In this document: positions 22,401 to 35,216 of the stretch, one piece after another
Layout of the letters: each line of letters opens with the position of its first letter
How positions within the stretch are numbered: the first letter of the stretch is position 1
Source: Brachypodius melanocephalos
Taxonomy: Eukaryota > Chordata > Aves > Passeriformes > Pycnonotidae
Assembly (NCBI GenBank): GCA_013398615.1
Contig: VZSR01003819.1
Coordinates: forward strand, 175,536-239,535
DNA length: 64,000 bases
Direction of reading: 5' to 3'
Program-made: the position numbers and the translations under genes
The notes under the pieces: model-generated
What the model was told of the DNA's origin: nothing
The model's database searches: none
Seen by the model: only the letters and a program-made list of their open reading frames with translations

Positions 22401-24380
22401 AGTCAGGCATAGCTTGGGACTGGGGCTGCAGTGGCTCCCAGAGCTGGGCCAAGCACTGCACCTTGGAAAGGCCTGTGCCTACCTGGGTATCCCACAAGGA
22501 CAAAGGCTGCTAGCTACACCTGTGCTGCCTGCCTGGGAAAAGCTACTGGCAGAAAACAGCCTGCCCTTTCCTCTCCTTCCCTTCCCACCCTTCCTGGTCC
22601 TGTCCCACTGTGGGAGGTGTCAAGAGCTGCTGCTGCTGCCACGACCAGATGGGTGAAGACGTCAACGTGAGCCATGGATGTGCACCAGCACAAGAGCAAG
22701 CAGGTGAGGTGAGCCCCAGCCCCACGGCGAGTGAGCGTGTGCCGCCGAGCACAGGTGAGCCCGCGGGGAGAGCAAGCGTGAGCCCAGGATGGGTGAGCAC
22801 GTGAGAGCCCTACACGCGTGATGACGTCCACAGCGAACAAGCGTAAGCCCCGCAGCAAGCCGCCCTCCTCCTCCCCCAAGCGTGTGCCCACCCCAGAGAG
22901 CGAGCATGGGGCTCCAGAGAGCGTGAACATGAGCCGGCGGCGAGTCCAAACACGGCGGTGCGCAGTGAGCGGTGGCACAGCGCCCGCGCCAGGCACGGCA
23001 GCAAGCATGAGCCAGACAGGGCAGCACGGAGGGGTGAGCACCCACCGGCGCTGCGTGCAGTGCGAGCACGGCCATGGGACAGCTGCGGGGCATTCCAGAG
23101 GGCGTGGAGGGGAAGGCAGTGAGGGAACAACCATGCGTTGGGAGTGGAGACCTGCTGTGAGGGGCGGTGTGTGCTGGCAGGAGGGGGCGGGGAGCACAAT
23201 CCACCCACCCACAGCACACGGACGGGGTGAGTGTGGGCCTGGGGTGTGCACAGAGAGCTGGGGGTGCACGAGATGCAACCGGGGTAATGCACAGAGTGTT
23301 CGGGAGGTCAGTGCAGAAGCTTCCAGGATGTCAGAAGCCAAGGGAGATGGGCACATTCCCAGCAGAGGGAGTGGGGAATCTGGGATTCCAATGGTGCAGT
23401 GAGAGGAATGGGGCACAGGACACTGAATTTGTGTGGTCTGGGCTCAGAGCAATTGCGGCTGGTCACAAGGGTGACACGGTACAAACAGGTACAAGGGCTT
23501 TGTGGTGGCCGGTTCCACAAACAGCAGACACAGTGTGCTGAGCAATGGTGGCTGGAAAGCACATTGAGATGGGGAGAGGAGCAAGGCCGGAGCCTGCACA
23601 TGTACACAGGGAACAGAGGCTACACCTACACTAGACATGGGACCGGGACACGTGTGTGCTCACAGCGAGGGGACACTCATGGCTGTGCTCAGAGCAAGGG
23701 TGAGTGTGAGGGCAGGACTGTGCACACTGCGTGGACAGCGTGCAGAGAGGCAGGCTGCAAGGCAACCAGCACAGCTGAGGGCTGCAAATGTACCCTGCTC
23801 CACCTGGGGCCCACAGCTTCGCTGCCTCCCCTGTCTTTCCTCCCTCCGTGCCCACAGCAGCTCCCACGTGCACTGCTCAAGTCACACGGGATTCAGGAAT
23901 GGGGGCGAGTGGGGCCCCATGCCAGGTGCTGAGATCTGCACAGCACCACTGGGCACAGCATCACCAGCACCAAACAGGAGGCCCAGTGACCAGGGGCTCT
24001 GTGCCACACTCGGGGTATGCAGCCCCAAGGAGAAGATGAGCAGAGTCACTGGTGCTGTGCATGCACAGCTGCACTCCCTGTAACGAGCAGGAGCTCACAC
24101 ACACTACACACCCACACGAGTGCACCCCTGCACACTCCTATGTGTGTGAGGAATGTTCTGCTCCCAGATACTCCCCATGCACGCACACTCTGCCTGAAGC
24201 AGTTTGCAGCACCAAGGTCCCTGCACACACAGGAGGTCCCTCCCACACACACGCATCCCCGGCCCTCCTGCCAGCACAGCACAGGGGAACCTGTGGGGTC
24301 AGGCTGCTGTGACCCACTCCCTTGCCCTCTCCTCTGCTGAAAACCCACCCTAGAGCTCCTGGGCTCCCCGTGCCACTTAC

Positions 24381-24536
24381 CGTGAAGATGTTGGAGCGCC
24401 GCTTGGACTGCTTGCGGATGGGGGTGGGCGTGTTGGAGGCAGCGATGGTCTCGATCCGTAGCTCCCGCTGGCTGATGCTCGGGGTGGAGGGCACAGAGGA
24501 GGAGTAGTCACTGAAGGCTCCTCCACCGTTGGTGGC
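24381..24536 (-). CDS. AGAP3: AGAP3 exon: Ser/Pro linker with basic NLS-like patch; branch point for two 3' ends
   Basis: The 156-nt exon (52 codons) is phase 0 on both sides, with acceptor CTCCAG and a strong donor GTAAGT. It encodes ATNGGGAFSDYSSSVPSTPS, then ISQRELRIETIAASNTPTP and IRKQSKRRSNIFT. RKQSKRR is a monopartite nuclear-localisation-type cluster. From this donor the transcript can continue to SRKGADP (exon at 20584, full-length protein) or, by my reading, to the terminal exon at 21998 (short protein). Confidence 0.96.
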
Positions 24537-24675
24537 CTGGAGGAGGAGACAGATGGTCAGAGAGGTCAGAGACAGGCTACCTGCGGGCATGACTGCAGGA
24601 ACACCACCTCCTCCACACAGCCTTATGCCAGGGCAGGGAGTGCCGTGCAGGACTGGGACTGGGTGACATCAAAAA

Positions 24676-24935
24676 AATCATGGAATCGTTCAGTTGGAAG
24701 GGACCTTAAAGACCATTTAGTTCCAACCCCCTGCCACAGGCAGAGACAACTTCCACTAGACCAGATTGCCCCAAGCCCCATTCAACCTGGCCTTGAACGC
24801 TTCCAGGGATGGGGAGCTCACAACCTCTTCAGGCAACCCAGAGAGACATCCAATGCCAGGCACTGCTCCTGCTCAACAGAGGAGCTCAGGAAGTTTTTCC
24901 TCTCTTTCTGCTCTAGTTTTTTCACCAGTAAAATG
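24676..24935 (-). mobile_element. CR1 LINE 3' fragment
   Basis: Reverse-complement CR1 3' end: AATCATGGAATCGTTCAG, TTGGAAGGGACCTTAAAGACC, then the CAACCTGGCCTTGAACGCTT segment and GGAAGTTTTTCCT. 5'-truncated, as usual for CR1. Confidence 0.92.
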
Positions 24936-27900
24936 TTCAAGTTCTGAAATCAAAGAGAAGGGCAGCAGACGGCCAGAGAAACCCAGATGAAGCCCTTCCA
25001 AACATAGGTGTGTAACAAGGCCCGAGACAGTGGGGTCCCACAAAGCTGTGCCCAGCAGAGGGCACCACCCCTTGCTCCCAAAACACAGGACCAGGGTCAG
25101 TCTCCTTGGGCAGTCATTCCCTTCCTCTCCACTGAGCCCATTGCTGCGAGGCAAAGCCAAAGCCTGCCCAGCTCCAAGTCCCACTCATCCATTCCCCGTC
25201 TCCTGAGGACAGCCGTGATGCCAATGGGGATTCATGTCTCCAGGACTCCAGACTTCATCTTTCCTGGGTCCTGAAGCATGGAGTGCCACACCCCAAGCCC
25301 AAGCTCTGTGTGAAACCCATCTCTGCTGCTGGCTTGGAGGTCTCTCTGAGCAGACCCTGAGGCTGGTACACACCTCCGCTGCCTGCAGACCACCATGGCC
25401 ATGGCTGCAGTGGCCTGTGCCTGGGAATGCAAGGAGCTTCACCAGCACCTCACAGGACTTCATGGCAACAGGAAGATCCAACTGTGCAGCCATGCACCCA
25501 CATCAACAACACATCTCTTCCAGACAAGGCTGTTCACTCCCACCCTGCCCATGCCAGCAGTGTGGGCAGCCACTGGACAGGGGCTTAGGGACATCCCAGA
25601 AACAACACTGGCATGGAAGCATTTCAGATCTGCAGCCCAGAATATCTCAGTATGATATGGCACACAGCAGCCCGAGCTCCCTGGCAGTTCTGAATAGTAT
25701 TTCAGAAACACTTGGAGGAGCTGCCCCTAGAAGGGCAGGTGAGCTCCAGCACCCCAGAAGGGGCAGCCCACCTCCTCCCAGCTCCACACTCACAGAGTGA
25801 TGGCTTCAATGGCTCAGTGACTTCCTCCATCCTGCCTACACTCTGAGCAGGAATGGAGCCTACACAGAGTGATTATCTTTTGAAGGGGCTCCACAAGAGA
25901 CCCCCATCCCTAGTGGGATCAGAGCCTTATTTTGAGAAAAGCTTTTCAGAGAAGTGTGAAAGGGGCTGCACAGCCAGAGCAGTGGCCATGACCCACAGCC
26001 TGGTCTCAGAGAGAGGTGAAACCTTCACCCAAGTCATGGATCCTCCCATCTTTGACAAGAGATGTGGGAGAAGACATACAACGAGAACTTAAGAGAGGAA
26101 AAGCTATCCAAGCAGCATTTCAGCTTCCTCCTCATGAAGACAAAGCAAGGAAAACAATTCCATGCTTGTGAGCAGGTGGGTGGCTCAGCTGAGGTGGACG
26201 ATCTCAGCCTGTCTGGAAACAGGAATGTTTCTGGAGTCCTGAAACACAGAACAAGGGAACCTGATGTGGTTGTGCTTTTCCACAATTACAAGAGGCTGGG
26301 AACTGTCCAGAGAAGGGAATGCTGCCTGGGAGCTCCTCTGCAGGGTGAGGAACCCTGTGCTGGACAAGAAGGTTCTGCTACTGAGTTCCAGGGAAGGGGG
26401 GACCACCAGGGACACAAAGGGGCAAAGCAAGATGTCACCTGTCAGTGACTTCTGAACCTCAAACAGAGAGAGCTCCTGTCAACCCCAGGTCTAACGCCCA
26501 CACAGGAGTTCCACAGGTGCTGTGATGAATGAAGAGCTGCAGAGAGCCAGGGCCACTGAGTGCACATGTGTCAGTCTGTGTTTAACTGATTCATCTTATG
26601 TGAACTAGGTCAAAGAAAGTGAAACATTCCAAGTGTTAGGAAGAGGAGGATGCAGCAGCACAGACAACCTGCCACATGGAACAGTGAGCTGGGCATGGCC
26701 GCCCCTTCAAGACCAGCTCCTGGCCATGCTTGGCGTGTCTCAGTGACGTTGGCAGCACCTTCATTATGCTGTGACTGTGGGGAGAAGCCAGCTCCGAGGA
26801 GGCTGCTGAGTCTCAGCTCCTGCCAGAGCAACTGGAACAAACCCTGTGGATGCAGGTGATGGACACTAAAACATCAAGGAAGAAATTTTGCTACACCCTG
26901 GTTTATATTCTACTTACTCCCTAACAGTCCTATGTCATTTCTGTCTGGCCAGAACAACTTTCCTTAGCCTGTAAGTCTGCCTGGTTTTGAAGGCAAGGTT
27001 ACTGTCCTTGAGTGATGAAGGACACTGGCCTTTGAATCTCCCATGTCCCACAGACCAAACCTCAGGAAGGGCTCTGGGGCTGGAGGATGGTTCACACCAG
27101 GTTATGAAGGCAAGCTGCCACAATCTTGGGGGCAGAGGAGAAAGTCCTTCAAAAATAGAGTGACTCAAGCAATCCTGAGCCACCAGCGCTCTGCTGGAGC
27201 AGGGAGCTCCAGAACTTCTGTGGGATCCAGGGACACAGGACAAATGTCAGGAATGTGGGAGAACCCTGACAAGATGACAGGTCTGGGCCAGTACTGTGTG
27301 TCTGCTATTGGCAGGTACTTTGAACCTGAACCACTGTGGTCACCACTGGAACCTGAGAACACAGTGGGAAGTGGAAACTTGGTAAAACATTTGTGGGACA
27401 AATCCTTCCCATTAGCGTGTAACCGGTGGAAGAACATCAACAGTGCCGCAGGGAAGGGCAGAAGGTAGCTGGAGCCCAGGAACTCCTGGCCTAACAAGGC
27501 CTGAGATGGAACAGGTAGTTTGGGAAGGGCTCTGAGTGAAAGAGCACAGACAAACAGCAAACACCAACCTGGTGTCTGTGGGATGAAGGGAGAAGGCAGA
27601 GGAGCATATGGACGATGGAAAGTGGGCACCGTGAGCTGAGCAGGCAACAGGACATGGGCTTCCACGAGGAGATGCCAACGCCTGCTGCTGCAGCTCCTGA
27701 ATTCTGATGGAACGTGCCACAGCAGGCCAGTGAGCACTGTTACCAGCTCAGGTGAGCTGCCCTTGGGGCTTCATTTCACTTGCAAACTTTGATTTTCCAC
27801 CTCTTTCATCTGATCTCTCACTGAAGTCTGGATGAAGGCCCTCTCAGCGCCCCCAAAGAGCCCACGCAGGAAGGCAGACCAAGGCCATCAGAGAAGAGCC

Positions 27901-29164
27901 ATGACACCAGGCCATGAGCCCAGAGCACGGCAGGGATGGCAGCAGCTCCCGAGGCCCAGGAGGGCACCCAGTTCCCTCCACCAGCCCATCAGGTACCTGC
28001 ATGGTGTTACCTCCTGGCAGCTGCTGGGAACCAGTTTCCTGGCAGAAAGACAAACTGCCATCCCACAGCAAACACAACAGTGACTCACCCACAGCCTGGG
28101 GAGCTCCCAAAGGCATCCCAGAGGCCCTGAAGAAAGATTGAGAATGGGGCAGCAAAAGTGAGGAAATCAGGTAGAACAACTCTGCGGTGTTGCAAGCACC
28201 CACTGGCCTGAGAAACTCCCATCCCCTCCCTGTAGGCAAGGGCCAGGAGCTGCCAGGAGGGAGCAAGGGGGGAGTCAGGGCCAAGTGAGGAGTGGGATTC
28301 CCAAACCCATCCAACCTGCTCACTCAGCAACAGGCGTGGGCAAGATCCAGAGAGGAGAGCCCAAGGGAGCAGGCAAGAGTTTTCCCTGGGGCTGCTGGGT
28401 TCTGGGGAATACAAGGTGCCTGCTCCAGCGGGTGCAGACCCACACCCCTCAAACAGCTGGGAAGGCCAAAGGGACAGATCTGTCCCCAAGCGAGTGCAGG
28501 ACTCCAGGGCTGGCCCTGGCTCCTACCATACCAGACTGATGCTGCACACAGTACCCAGGCTCAGGGACACACCAAGCACATCTAGTGACTCATGAGAGCT
28601 GGTGGAAAACCCTGACCAGGGCTGACCTGCTCCCACCCACAGCCCCCTTTGCCTCCCCATGGATGGAGCAATGTCCTCGAGGCCCCAGGCACTGCTGCAG
28701 AGTAAGAGAAAAAACCTCAAACTCCCAAAGGCAAAAACGAAACCAGGGCCTTTGGCTGGTGCCCAAGATGATCATCCACTGTGCAAGGAGATCAGAACAC
28801 AGCACCACTGTCCCAGGAGAAGGGAATCCTCCAGACAGATGAGTAACCCTGGTAGAATCACCAGCGTCCTCTGGAGTCCCTCCTCTCCCAGTAACCACAC
28901 TGGACCGGTCCAACTGACAGACCAAACAAGCAGTGGCCATTTCCAAAAAAGTCAGTTTGACTCAGGCAGTAGTGTCAAGCTACTTCCAGAAGCGTTGTGC
29001 CCAGAACAAGAGGCAGGGTTGGGTCTCAGCTCCTACCTACCATAAGAAGCTCTTTGTGGGGGTCCCCTTGTTCCCATTCCAAGAAAAGTGCCTTCTCAGC
29101 TGGCAGCTCCACAGGACAGTGCTGTCCCTGCAGTATGGGCCAGACCAGGCTCAGAGAAGTACTG

Positions 29165-29281
29165 CCAATCCCAGTCCCAGGGGCTCCTCCTGCCCCTAAA
29201 TGCCAATCCTGTTGTTCCAGGGCCTCCTCCTGACCCCCAAATGCCAGTCCCACTGTTCCACGGACTCCTCCTGCCCCCCTA
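29165..29281. repeat. Imperfect 40-bp tandem repeat, three units
   Basis: Units run CCAATCCY... GGCTCCTCCTGCCCC ... AAATG; three copies at 38-41 bp spacing. Confidence 0.75.
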
Positions 29282-32043
29282 GGCAGTACTGGAAGGGAAG
29301 GGAATCCTTCTGTCTGAAGTGTGTGTCTCACCTGTGCACACTGATATCTGTGGCATAAGGCAAATGAAAGCTCCTAATTGTGTTTTTTGTCTGGCTTCTC
29401 TCCACCTCATCTCCATGTTAAGTCCTGTGCTTCTAAATACTCCCTTGAGAGCCTTTTTCCTGTTTTCCCTGTGCCAGTTACTGCTCTTTGACTTGCAAAA
29501 GCAAATGAGAAACCCTGGTGAGAGCCCCAGGCCCTCAGGTATGACAGAGTTCAGCTCTGTTCCACAAATATCTTGTCACTCTCTCGTTGGTCCTTCTGGC
29601 AGCCTGAGCCTGTCCACCCCCTCCCAGAGCTGCCTCACCACCATGTACCACTGGGCCAGGAGCAGGGGACACCAGGGCACTGCTCCCCAATGCCCACCTG
29701 GGCATTGTGCCCCCCACATGGGCAGCCCAAGTACACACCTGAGTGTATGGGCTGCTCCGCTCAGTTCCCTGTCAGAACCATCTGTTATGGGTGAATTTGT
29801 TCCCCAAAGCCACTTGGATTTTCCCTGAGGACAGTGGGGAGCAGCCCCAGAACCTCACTTCCGAGCCCATGCAAGAACAGGCAAATACTTCACGGCGTTT
29901 TAGGATCACTCACCATTGCTTTGCTATTTTTAGAAGTGTCTTTAGTAACGGGGCAGAGACGTGCAAACATCAGGGCAAAGATCACTGCGCGGGTCATTGG
30001 CACCGAGAGGGTTCGTGGTGGGACCACACAAGACCCCAGGAACACAAATGGACTTTGATCACCCTTGTGGGGCCCAGGTTTGCTGTGGGCAGGAGGGGCA
30101 CGGCATTGGACAGGCACGGAGCAGGTCTGGGGAGGGGGCACAGGGCAGCAAGGTGCAATCCCTGTGAGCTGCACGCTGTGTTACTTCCCTTCACAGCTCT
30201 GCTTCCCACCACAGCTCCCTACGACCCTCCAGCCAAGGCAGGAGTACAGCAAGGTACAGAGAGCAAAGGTCTGTCCCCGAGCAGGCAGCCAGAATTCACC
30301 TCTACACAGACATTGTCTGCAAGCCGTGCTGAGAGGTGCTCTGTGGGAAGGAAAGGAGAGGAAAGCAGGGACGGCTCTGAGCAAACCCCTCACAAAGCTC
30401 ATGGCATGCAGCTAGAAAATTCTTCCAAAATTCTTCCCCACAGGCAGTCCTAAATCCACCCCTTTTGTTCAGTGCTGCCTTTCCTCAAGGAGCTCTTTCA
30501 TGTCACACCTGTTATTTTAGGTCAGGTTTGGCTTATCTCTACACTCACTCCTCAGCTAAACTGGTCAAGTGCTTACCTTCCTCCTGTGTCGGGGTCTCTT
30601 CCCTGCCATACGTTTTTGCTACTCCTTCAGGTTCCATACACAGTCACATCTGTGACTGGATTCAGACTGAGGGGTCTGGCAGCCCCAGCCCTCACACAGG
30701 GAACACTTTTCAGCTTCACAGAAACTCACTGCCTGCCTGGCACAGCCAGTGCCAATGACACGTATTTGTTGGGCCTCTTCTCATACTTTGGACATGGAAG
30801 AAAACACTAAACAAGTGTCCAGCTCCCTGAGAAATTATGATCTTGGCCATCAGCCTTTTGCTTCCTTTCAGCACAGGTGGCATCTCCTTCCCACCCGGGC
30901 TCATACTGTACACAATTTGCTAATAAAACCCTCAAATTACCAGAGACACTCAAATTTGTATTTCCCTGGGACTTTGTTCTCCACCTTGGATGTCCCCATT
31001 GAACTTGCACCCAGCTTTCTGGACACAAGCATGCTCTGACAGAACCTGGCTTTGCAGCCTTCCCCAGCAGCCCATCCACCTGCACACAGACTTTACCTGA
31101 ACTTGCTGGTGGGCCAGGTGACCTGGGGCACCAAGGAGCTGGCACAGGTCTCTGCAAAAACCTGCACTCACCTACTTGCAATCCAGCTTTAGAAGCCTCT
31201 ACAACTGGGTAGCTGGTGGCTGCAGATATGGCTCAGGTCTGTGGTGGGGGCTCAGGAGTCCTCCCAAGACTTGGAGGTTCTGACACACCCAGAGTTTCAA
31301 AGGCAATCCCCTTATGGAAAACCCATCAGCTACATGTGCTGTCCCTCAGTCGCAGGCAGATTTCCTGCAGTCCCTGTCACACATCCTGTCACTCTGTATG
31401 CCAGTTGCTCCAGAGATGGAATCTGCTGCTTTGAGTGCCCCGGGGAACAATGGAGCCCAGGATCTCTCCTTTCTTCCTCACCAGTCACCCGGCCATCATT
31501 TCTGTGGGCACTGGGAATGTAGCAAAGCTTGAATGCAGTGAGGTGGCTGCCTGAAGGATCTCCTTCCCCAGCCCCTCACCATGGAGCCTGTCCTGCCTCA
31601 GCTGCGCTCCAGGATCACAGAACAAACACCTACGGCATCACCATCCTCCCCGCACCAAGACCCTGGCAACCCTTACCAACAGCACAGAGCCCTTCCCCTG
31701 GCAGAGGGGAGGGAACCTTGCTCCCCGTTCTGCTCCTTCAGGTCACCACTGAACCCACGTTTCCACAAGTTCATCCCCTCAGAAACTCTCAGATGCATGT
31801 GCACGTAGACCATCAGCTTCCCGAGTCTGGGGAAGCAGGACCTGAGCAGCTGTGCCTGCCCAGCTGGAGCAGCCAGAGCACCACCACCCTCTCACACACC
31901 CTCTGTGCTGCCCAAGAGCTCCCCACACACTGCTCATGGCCCTGCTGTGTGTCTGCCAAAGCATGACACAGTCTGGGGACCATGAGCCAGACCCAAAGGT
32001 CTAGACATGAAACTTGACCTCAGGGCAAGCATCAAACTACCAC

Positions 32044-32225
32044 ACAATCATAAAATCACGGAGTGCTTTGGGTTGGAAGGGACCCTCAAGTACATCTCAT
32101 TCCATCCCCTGCCATGGGCAGGGACCCCTTCCACTAGAGCTGGTTGCTCCAAGCCCCATTGCTCCAACCTGGCCTCAGACACTTCCAGGGACAGGGCAGC
32201 CACAGCTTCCCTGGGCTATGGAAGA
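32044..32225 (-). mobile_element. CR1 LINE 3' fragment
   Basis: Contains TTTGGGTTGGAAGGGACCCT and ACTTCCAGGGACAGGGCAGC in CR1 order on the reverse strand. Confidence 0.92.
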
Positions 32226-32359
32226 AGACCCAGGGTGACAGCACTCTCACTCTTCCAAAGAGCCAGCCCAGAACAGCACTGCAAGTCTAAGGCTGAACTC
32301 TTGGGTACTGAGCTGAGGGTGTAGAGAGTTCTCTGGCTTCCCCCGTTCCCATTCCCCAC

Positions 32360-32487
32360 CTGGTTGATGTGGACAGAAGGAATGGAGGCTGCAGAAACAG
32401 ATGAGTGGCTGGGTGAGTTGGGCAGGGACTTGCAGGGGCCGATGGACAGCTGGTGCTTCTTCCGGAGAGCCACCACCTTCTGAGCCA
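32360..32487 (-). CDS. AGAP3: AGAP3 exon: start of the linker after the GTPase domain
   Basis: The 128-nt exon has acceptor TTCCAG. It encodes (V)AQKVVALRKKHQLSIGPCKS then LPNSPSHSSVSAASIPSVHINQ. The first part finishes the GTPase helix; the SPSHSS stretch is a Ser-rich, likely phosphorylated linker. The donor GTGGGG is a non-optimal but common type. SAASIPSVHINQ favours AGAP3 over AGAP1. Confidence 0.95.
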
Positions 32488-35081
32488 CTGGAAAAGGGAG
32501 AAAGGGACAGGGTCAGAGTTCAGAAAGCAGCTTCCTCCACCCACAGATTTCTAGAGGGCTTCAGGGAGACCCAAGCCCTTCCCCGACTGATGTACTGTGT
32601 GCACTGCTCAGGCTGAGTCCCTCTTGGGCATCACACAGAACAGCATCTTCCCATGGACTCCACGGAGCCACTAAGAGCCCAGGCCTGCTGCAGAGAATCC
32701 CTGGGCATTCCATCACTTCTCAGTCACCCCTCACGGCAACTCCAGGAGCCAGGTACTGGACTGGACTGCCTGGGCAAATGCCACCTCCACCAGTATGGCC
32801 CTTGTGGGTCTGTAAGGTGACACCCTGAGGGGTTCTGTGTAGAATCCTTGGTGGGTCACTAGGGACCTTTGCACTCTCTTCCTCTTTCCAGACTTGGAGT
32901 GCTGGGTTTGCTTTGAAACAGTGAGTGACGCTCAGGTGCTGGTGCTCACAGTGACATTGGGCAGTGGGGCTGCTCAGGCTCTGTGGGCAGGGCACACCTC
33001 ACTGGCTGTACAGCAGCCCTGTGTGTGGCAACCAGAGAAACCAGAACAAAGTCGGGTGTAAGGGATGGCAGAAATTATCCCAGACAAGTCTGACTGATGT
33101 TCAGGAAGTAGAAGAGCCTGGGCCCAGCATGTAGAAAGGTGAAGGTCACCTCAAGGTGACCTGGGCCATGGAGCCGCTGGCTGTACTCTCCTGCCCTCTC
33201 CAGTTCTCAGGGGAGAGGAAAGGCAGGAGCATGCACTTGGGATCTGCAGCAGAGGTGTAGCTCAAGAAGTTACCCACAGCACAGGGCAGCACAGCTGGTG
33301 TCCCTCCTGTGCCCTGAAGGACTGGGGCTGGGTCAGTCCTCCTCCTCCTCAGGAACATCACGAAGGTGACCGTGGCTAGGGGCTCCCTGACCTTTTCTTG
33401 ATACAGAAACACCCTTAAAATGAAGCCCAGGAACCGAGGCCCCCCCACACTGATGGCTCCTTGCAAACTGTCCCGGCAGCTGCTGAATCTGAACCCCAGA
33501 TTTCTGCCAACAAGAACTGTGAGGGCAATTCTGAAAATAAAGTTCTTTAATCAGACCTCTTTGGAGCCAAGAAGGCAAAAGGCACATTCCATACCAGCCT
33601 CCACCACAGTGGGGCTCTGCCATGGGGGACCAGGCCAATCACCCTCAGGGCAGGCCCACTTCAGGGAGTCCTGACGGTGACCAGACACTGCAGGACACAG
33701 CCTGGCCTAGGGCACTGCCCCTGCTTATGCCAGGGCCACCCCCTGGCAATACCAAGATCCCATCCTCTCACTGCAGAAGTCACTGTGACATCTGTGGACT
33801 TTGGAAGAATGGAGGACCACAATTCCCACAGAGCCAGCAGCCCCTCCAAGGGGAATTCTGCCAGGACATGAGAAACCAGCAAGGAGGAAGCGATCCCTGT
33901 TCTCCTGCCACATGTCGTTCTCATGGTGATCTTTGGCAGCCTGACTGCCCAGGCACAGCCTTGCCCACAAAGCCCAAAAACCATCAGGTACACACTGCAA
34001 CAGGGTCAATCCAGACACAGCACAGCTCAACCACACACAGCTGCAGGCTACAGACCAGACACCAAGACCTGCTCTGAGGAACAGAGTCTCTGCTGCTCCT
34101 GCCCGAGCTGTGGTGGCACAACAGCCAGGGCCACCCAGTTCTTTGAGAGGCCCTGTGCGATTGGTGAAGATGGAGATACCAGTTTTTCTGTCTTGGAGCA
34201 TCCCCCCAGCTCTGCAGCACCACATACGTGTGTGTGGAGAGCCGTCTGTGACCACCAAGGAGCAGGGTGGTCACTCCCTCAAGCTCCCGTGCCAGCACAT
34301 TGACCTGCTCCCCAAAAAGGTCACTGGCCACTGGTTGTGACCCAGGACAGTGGCAGGGAAGGGCTCTCTAGAAACAGAGGTGCAGCACACACTCCACACA
34401 GCACAGGCAAGCAGGCAACCTTGGCACTGAAAGCAGCTCCTCCTGCTCCCGCTGTGGGAAGCAGACATCCTGCCCAGCCTGCCCAGGGTACGTCTGCTGG
34501 GATCCGGGGTGACAACTTGTGTGGAAGAAGTCTTATAAAGACAAGGTCTGATGGAAACTGGATTGCCATGTGAGGCAGGGTCCTCACAGAGTCTGTGACT
34601 GCCAGGACTCCACAAGATCCCAAAGCAGCTGCACCAGGATCCACCAGATGCCAATCCAGCTGCATCATGATCCACCAAGGCTCACTAGGAAGAATTGCTT
34701 ACCCATTCCAGAAACACCTCATCCCATCAGTTTCAGGCCATTCCCCCCGGTCCTGTCACTAGAGGGAACACACAGTCCCCTTTAGGGTAAGGTCACAGGT
34801 TATTTAAGCAGCTTGCAAACTCCCAGGAGAAAGTGCAGGCTCCCTGTGCCCCTCAGCATCATGGTGTTGCAGACTCCTCTCCAAGCCTAAGCAGGAGTGC
34901 TCTCTCACACTGTTCCCATAAAAGCCTAAGCAGGAGCGCACTCTCACACTGTTCCCATGAGGAACAGCTGCCCCATCCAGCTGTTTAGGTGCTGCTTTCC
35001 TGCTCCAAGGGCAGCACAAACTCCTCTGTGAGACCACACTGCTGCTCCCTCCTGCCTGACACCCTGACAGGCTGCAGTTAC
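32488..35081 (-). other. AGAP3 intron, no further feature seen
   Basis: 2.6 kb between two linker/GTPase exons. Open frames on both strands lack domains and do not match AGAP proteins. A near-exact doublet of about 47 bp (AAGCCTAAGCAGGAGYGCWC core) sits at 34875-34960. Confidence 0.75.
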
Positions 35082-35216
35082 CGTCCTGGAAGACCCTCTC
35101 CACATTCAGGCCGTAGGTAGCACAGGTCTCGTAGTAAGTGCAGCGCTTCAGGTCATTGGAGAGCTTCCGTGCACGGGAGTCGTCGATGACACGGGGGTTG
35201 GTGGCGCTGATTGCAT
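35082..35216 (-). CDS. AGAP3: AGAP3 exon: end of the GTPase-like domain
   Basis: The 135-nt exon has acceptor TTTGCAG and donor GTAACT. It encodes (D)AISATNPRVIDDSRARKLSN followed by DLKRCTYYETCATYGLNVERVFQD. YYETCATYGLNV occupies the place of the Ras G5 (SAK) loop and the C-terminal helix of the GTPase fold. Phase 1 in and phase 1 out. Confidence 0.96.

Larger units (their letters stand above)
20585..24380 (-). other. AGAP3 intron containing the alternative terminal exon
   Basis: Apart from the terminal exon and its 3'UTR, this intron carries a long purine tract on the plus strand (22250-22400) and a degenerate GTGAGC-rich array (22660-23070). The 300-codon minus frame at 22514-23416 is Ala/Pro/Cys-rich and judged non-coding. 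Confidence 0.75.
24537..32359 (-). other. AGAP3 intron
   Basis: 7.8 kb with CR1 fragments at 24676-24935 and 32044-32225, an imperfect 40-bp tandem repeat at 29165-29281 and a small CpG-containing block at 29880-30012. I see no coding exon in the remainder. Confidence 0.8.

Noticed and set aside
22514..23416. 300-codon minus-strand open frame
   Set aside because: Cys/Pro/Ala-rich translation over the GTGAGC-rich array, without a domain or supporting splice sites.
24138..24380. Read-through of the exon ending at 24381 as coding
   Set aside because: A strong GTAAGT donor interrupts it and the downstream residues are unlike any AGAP protein.
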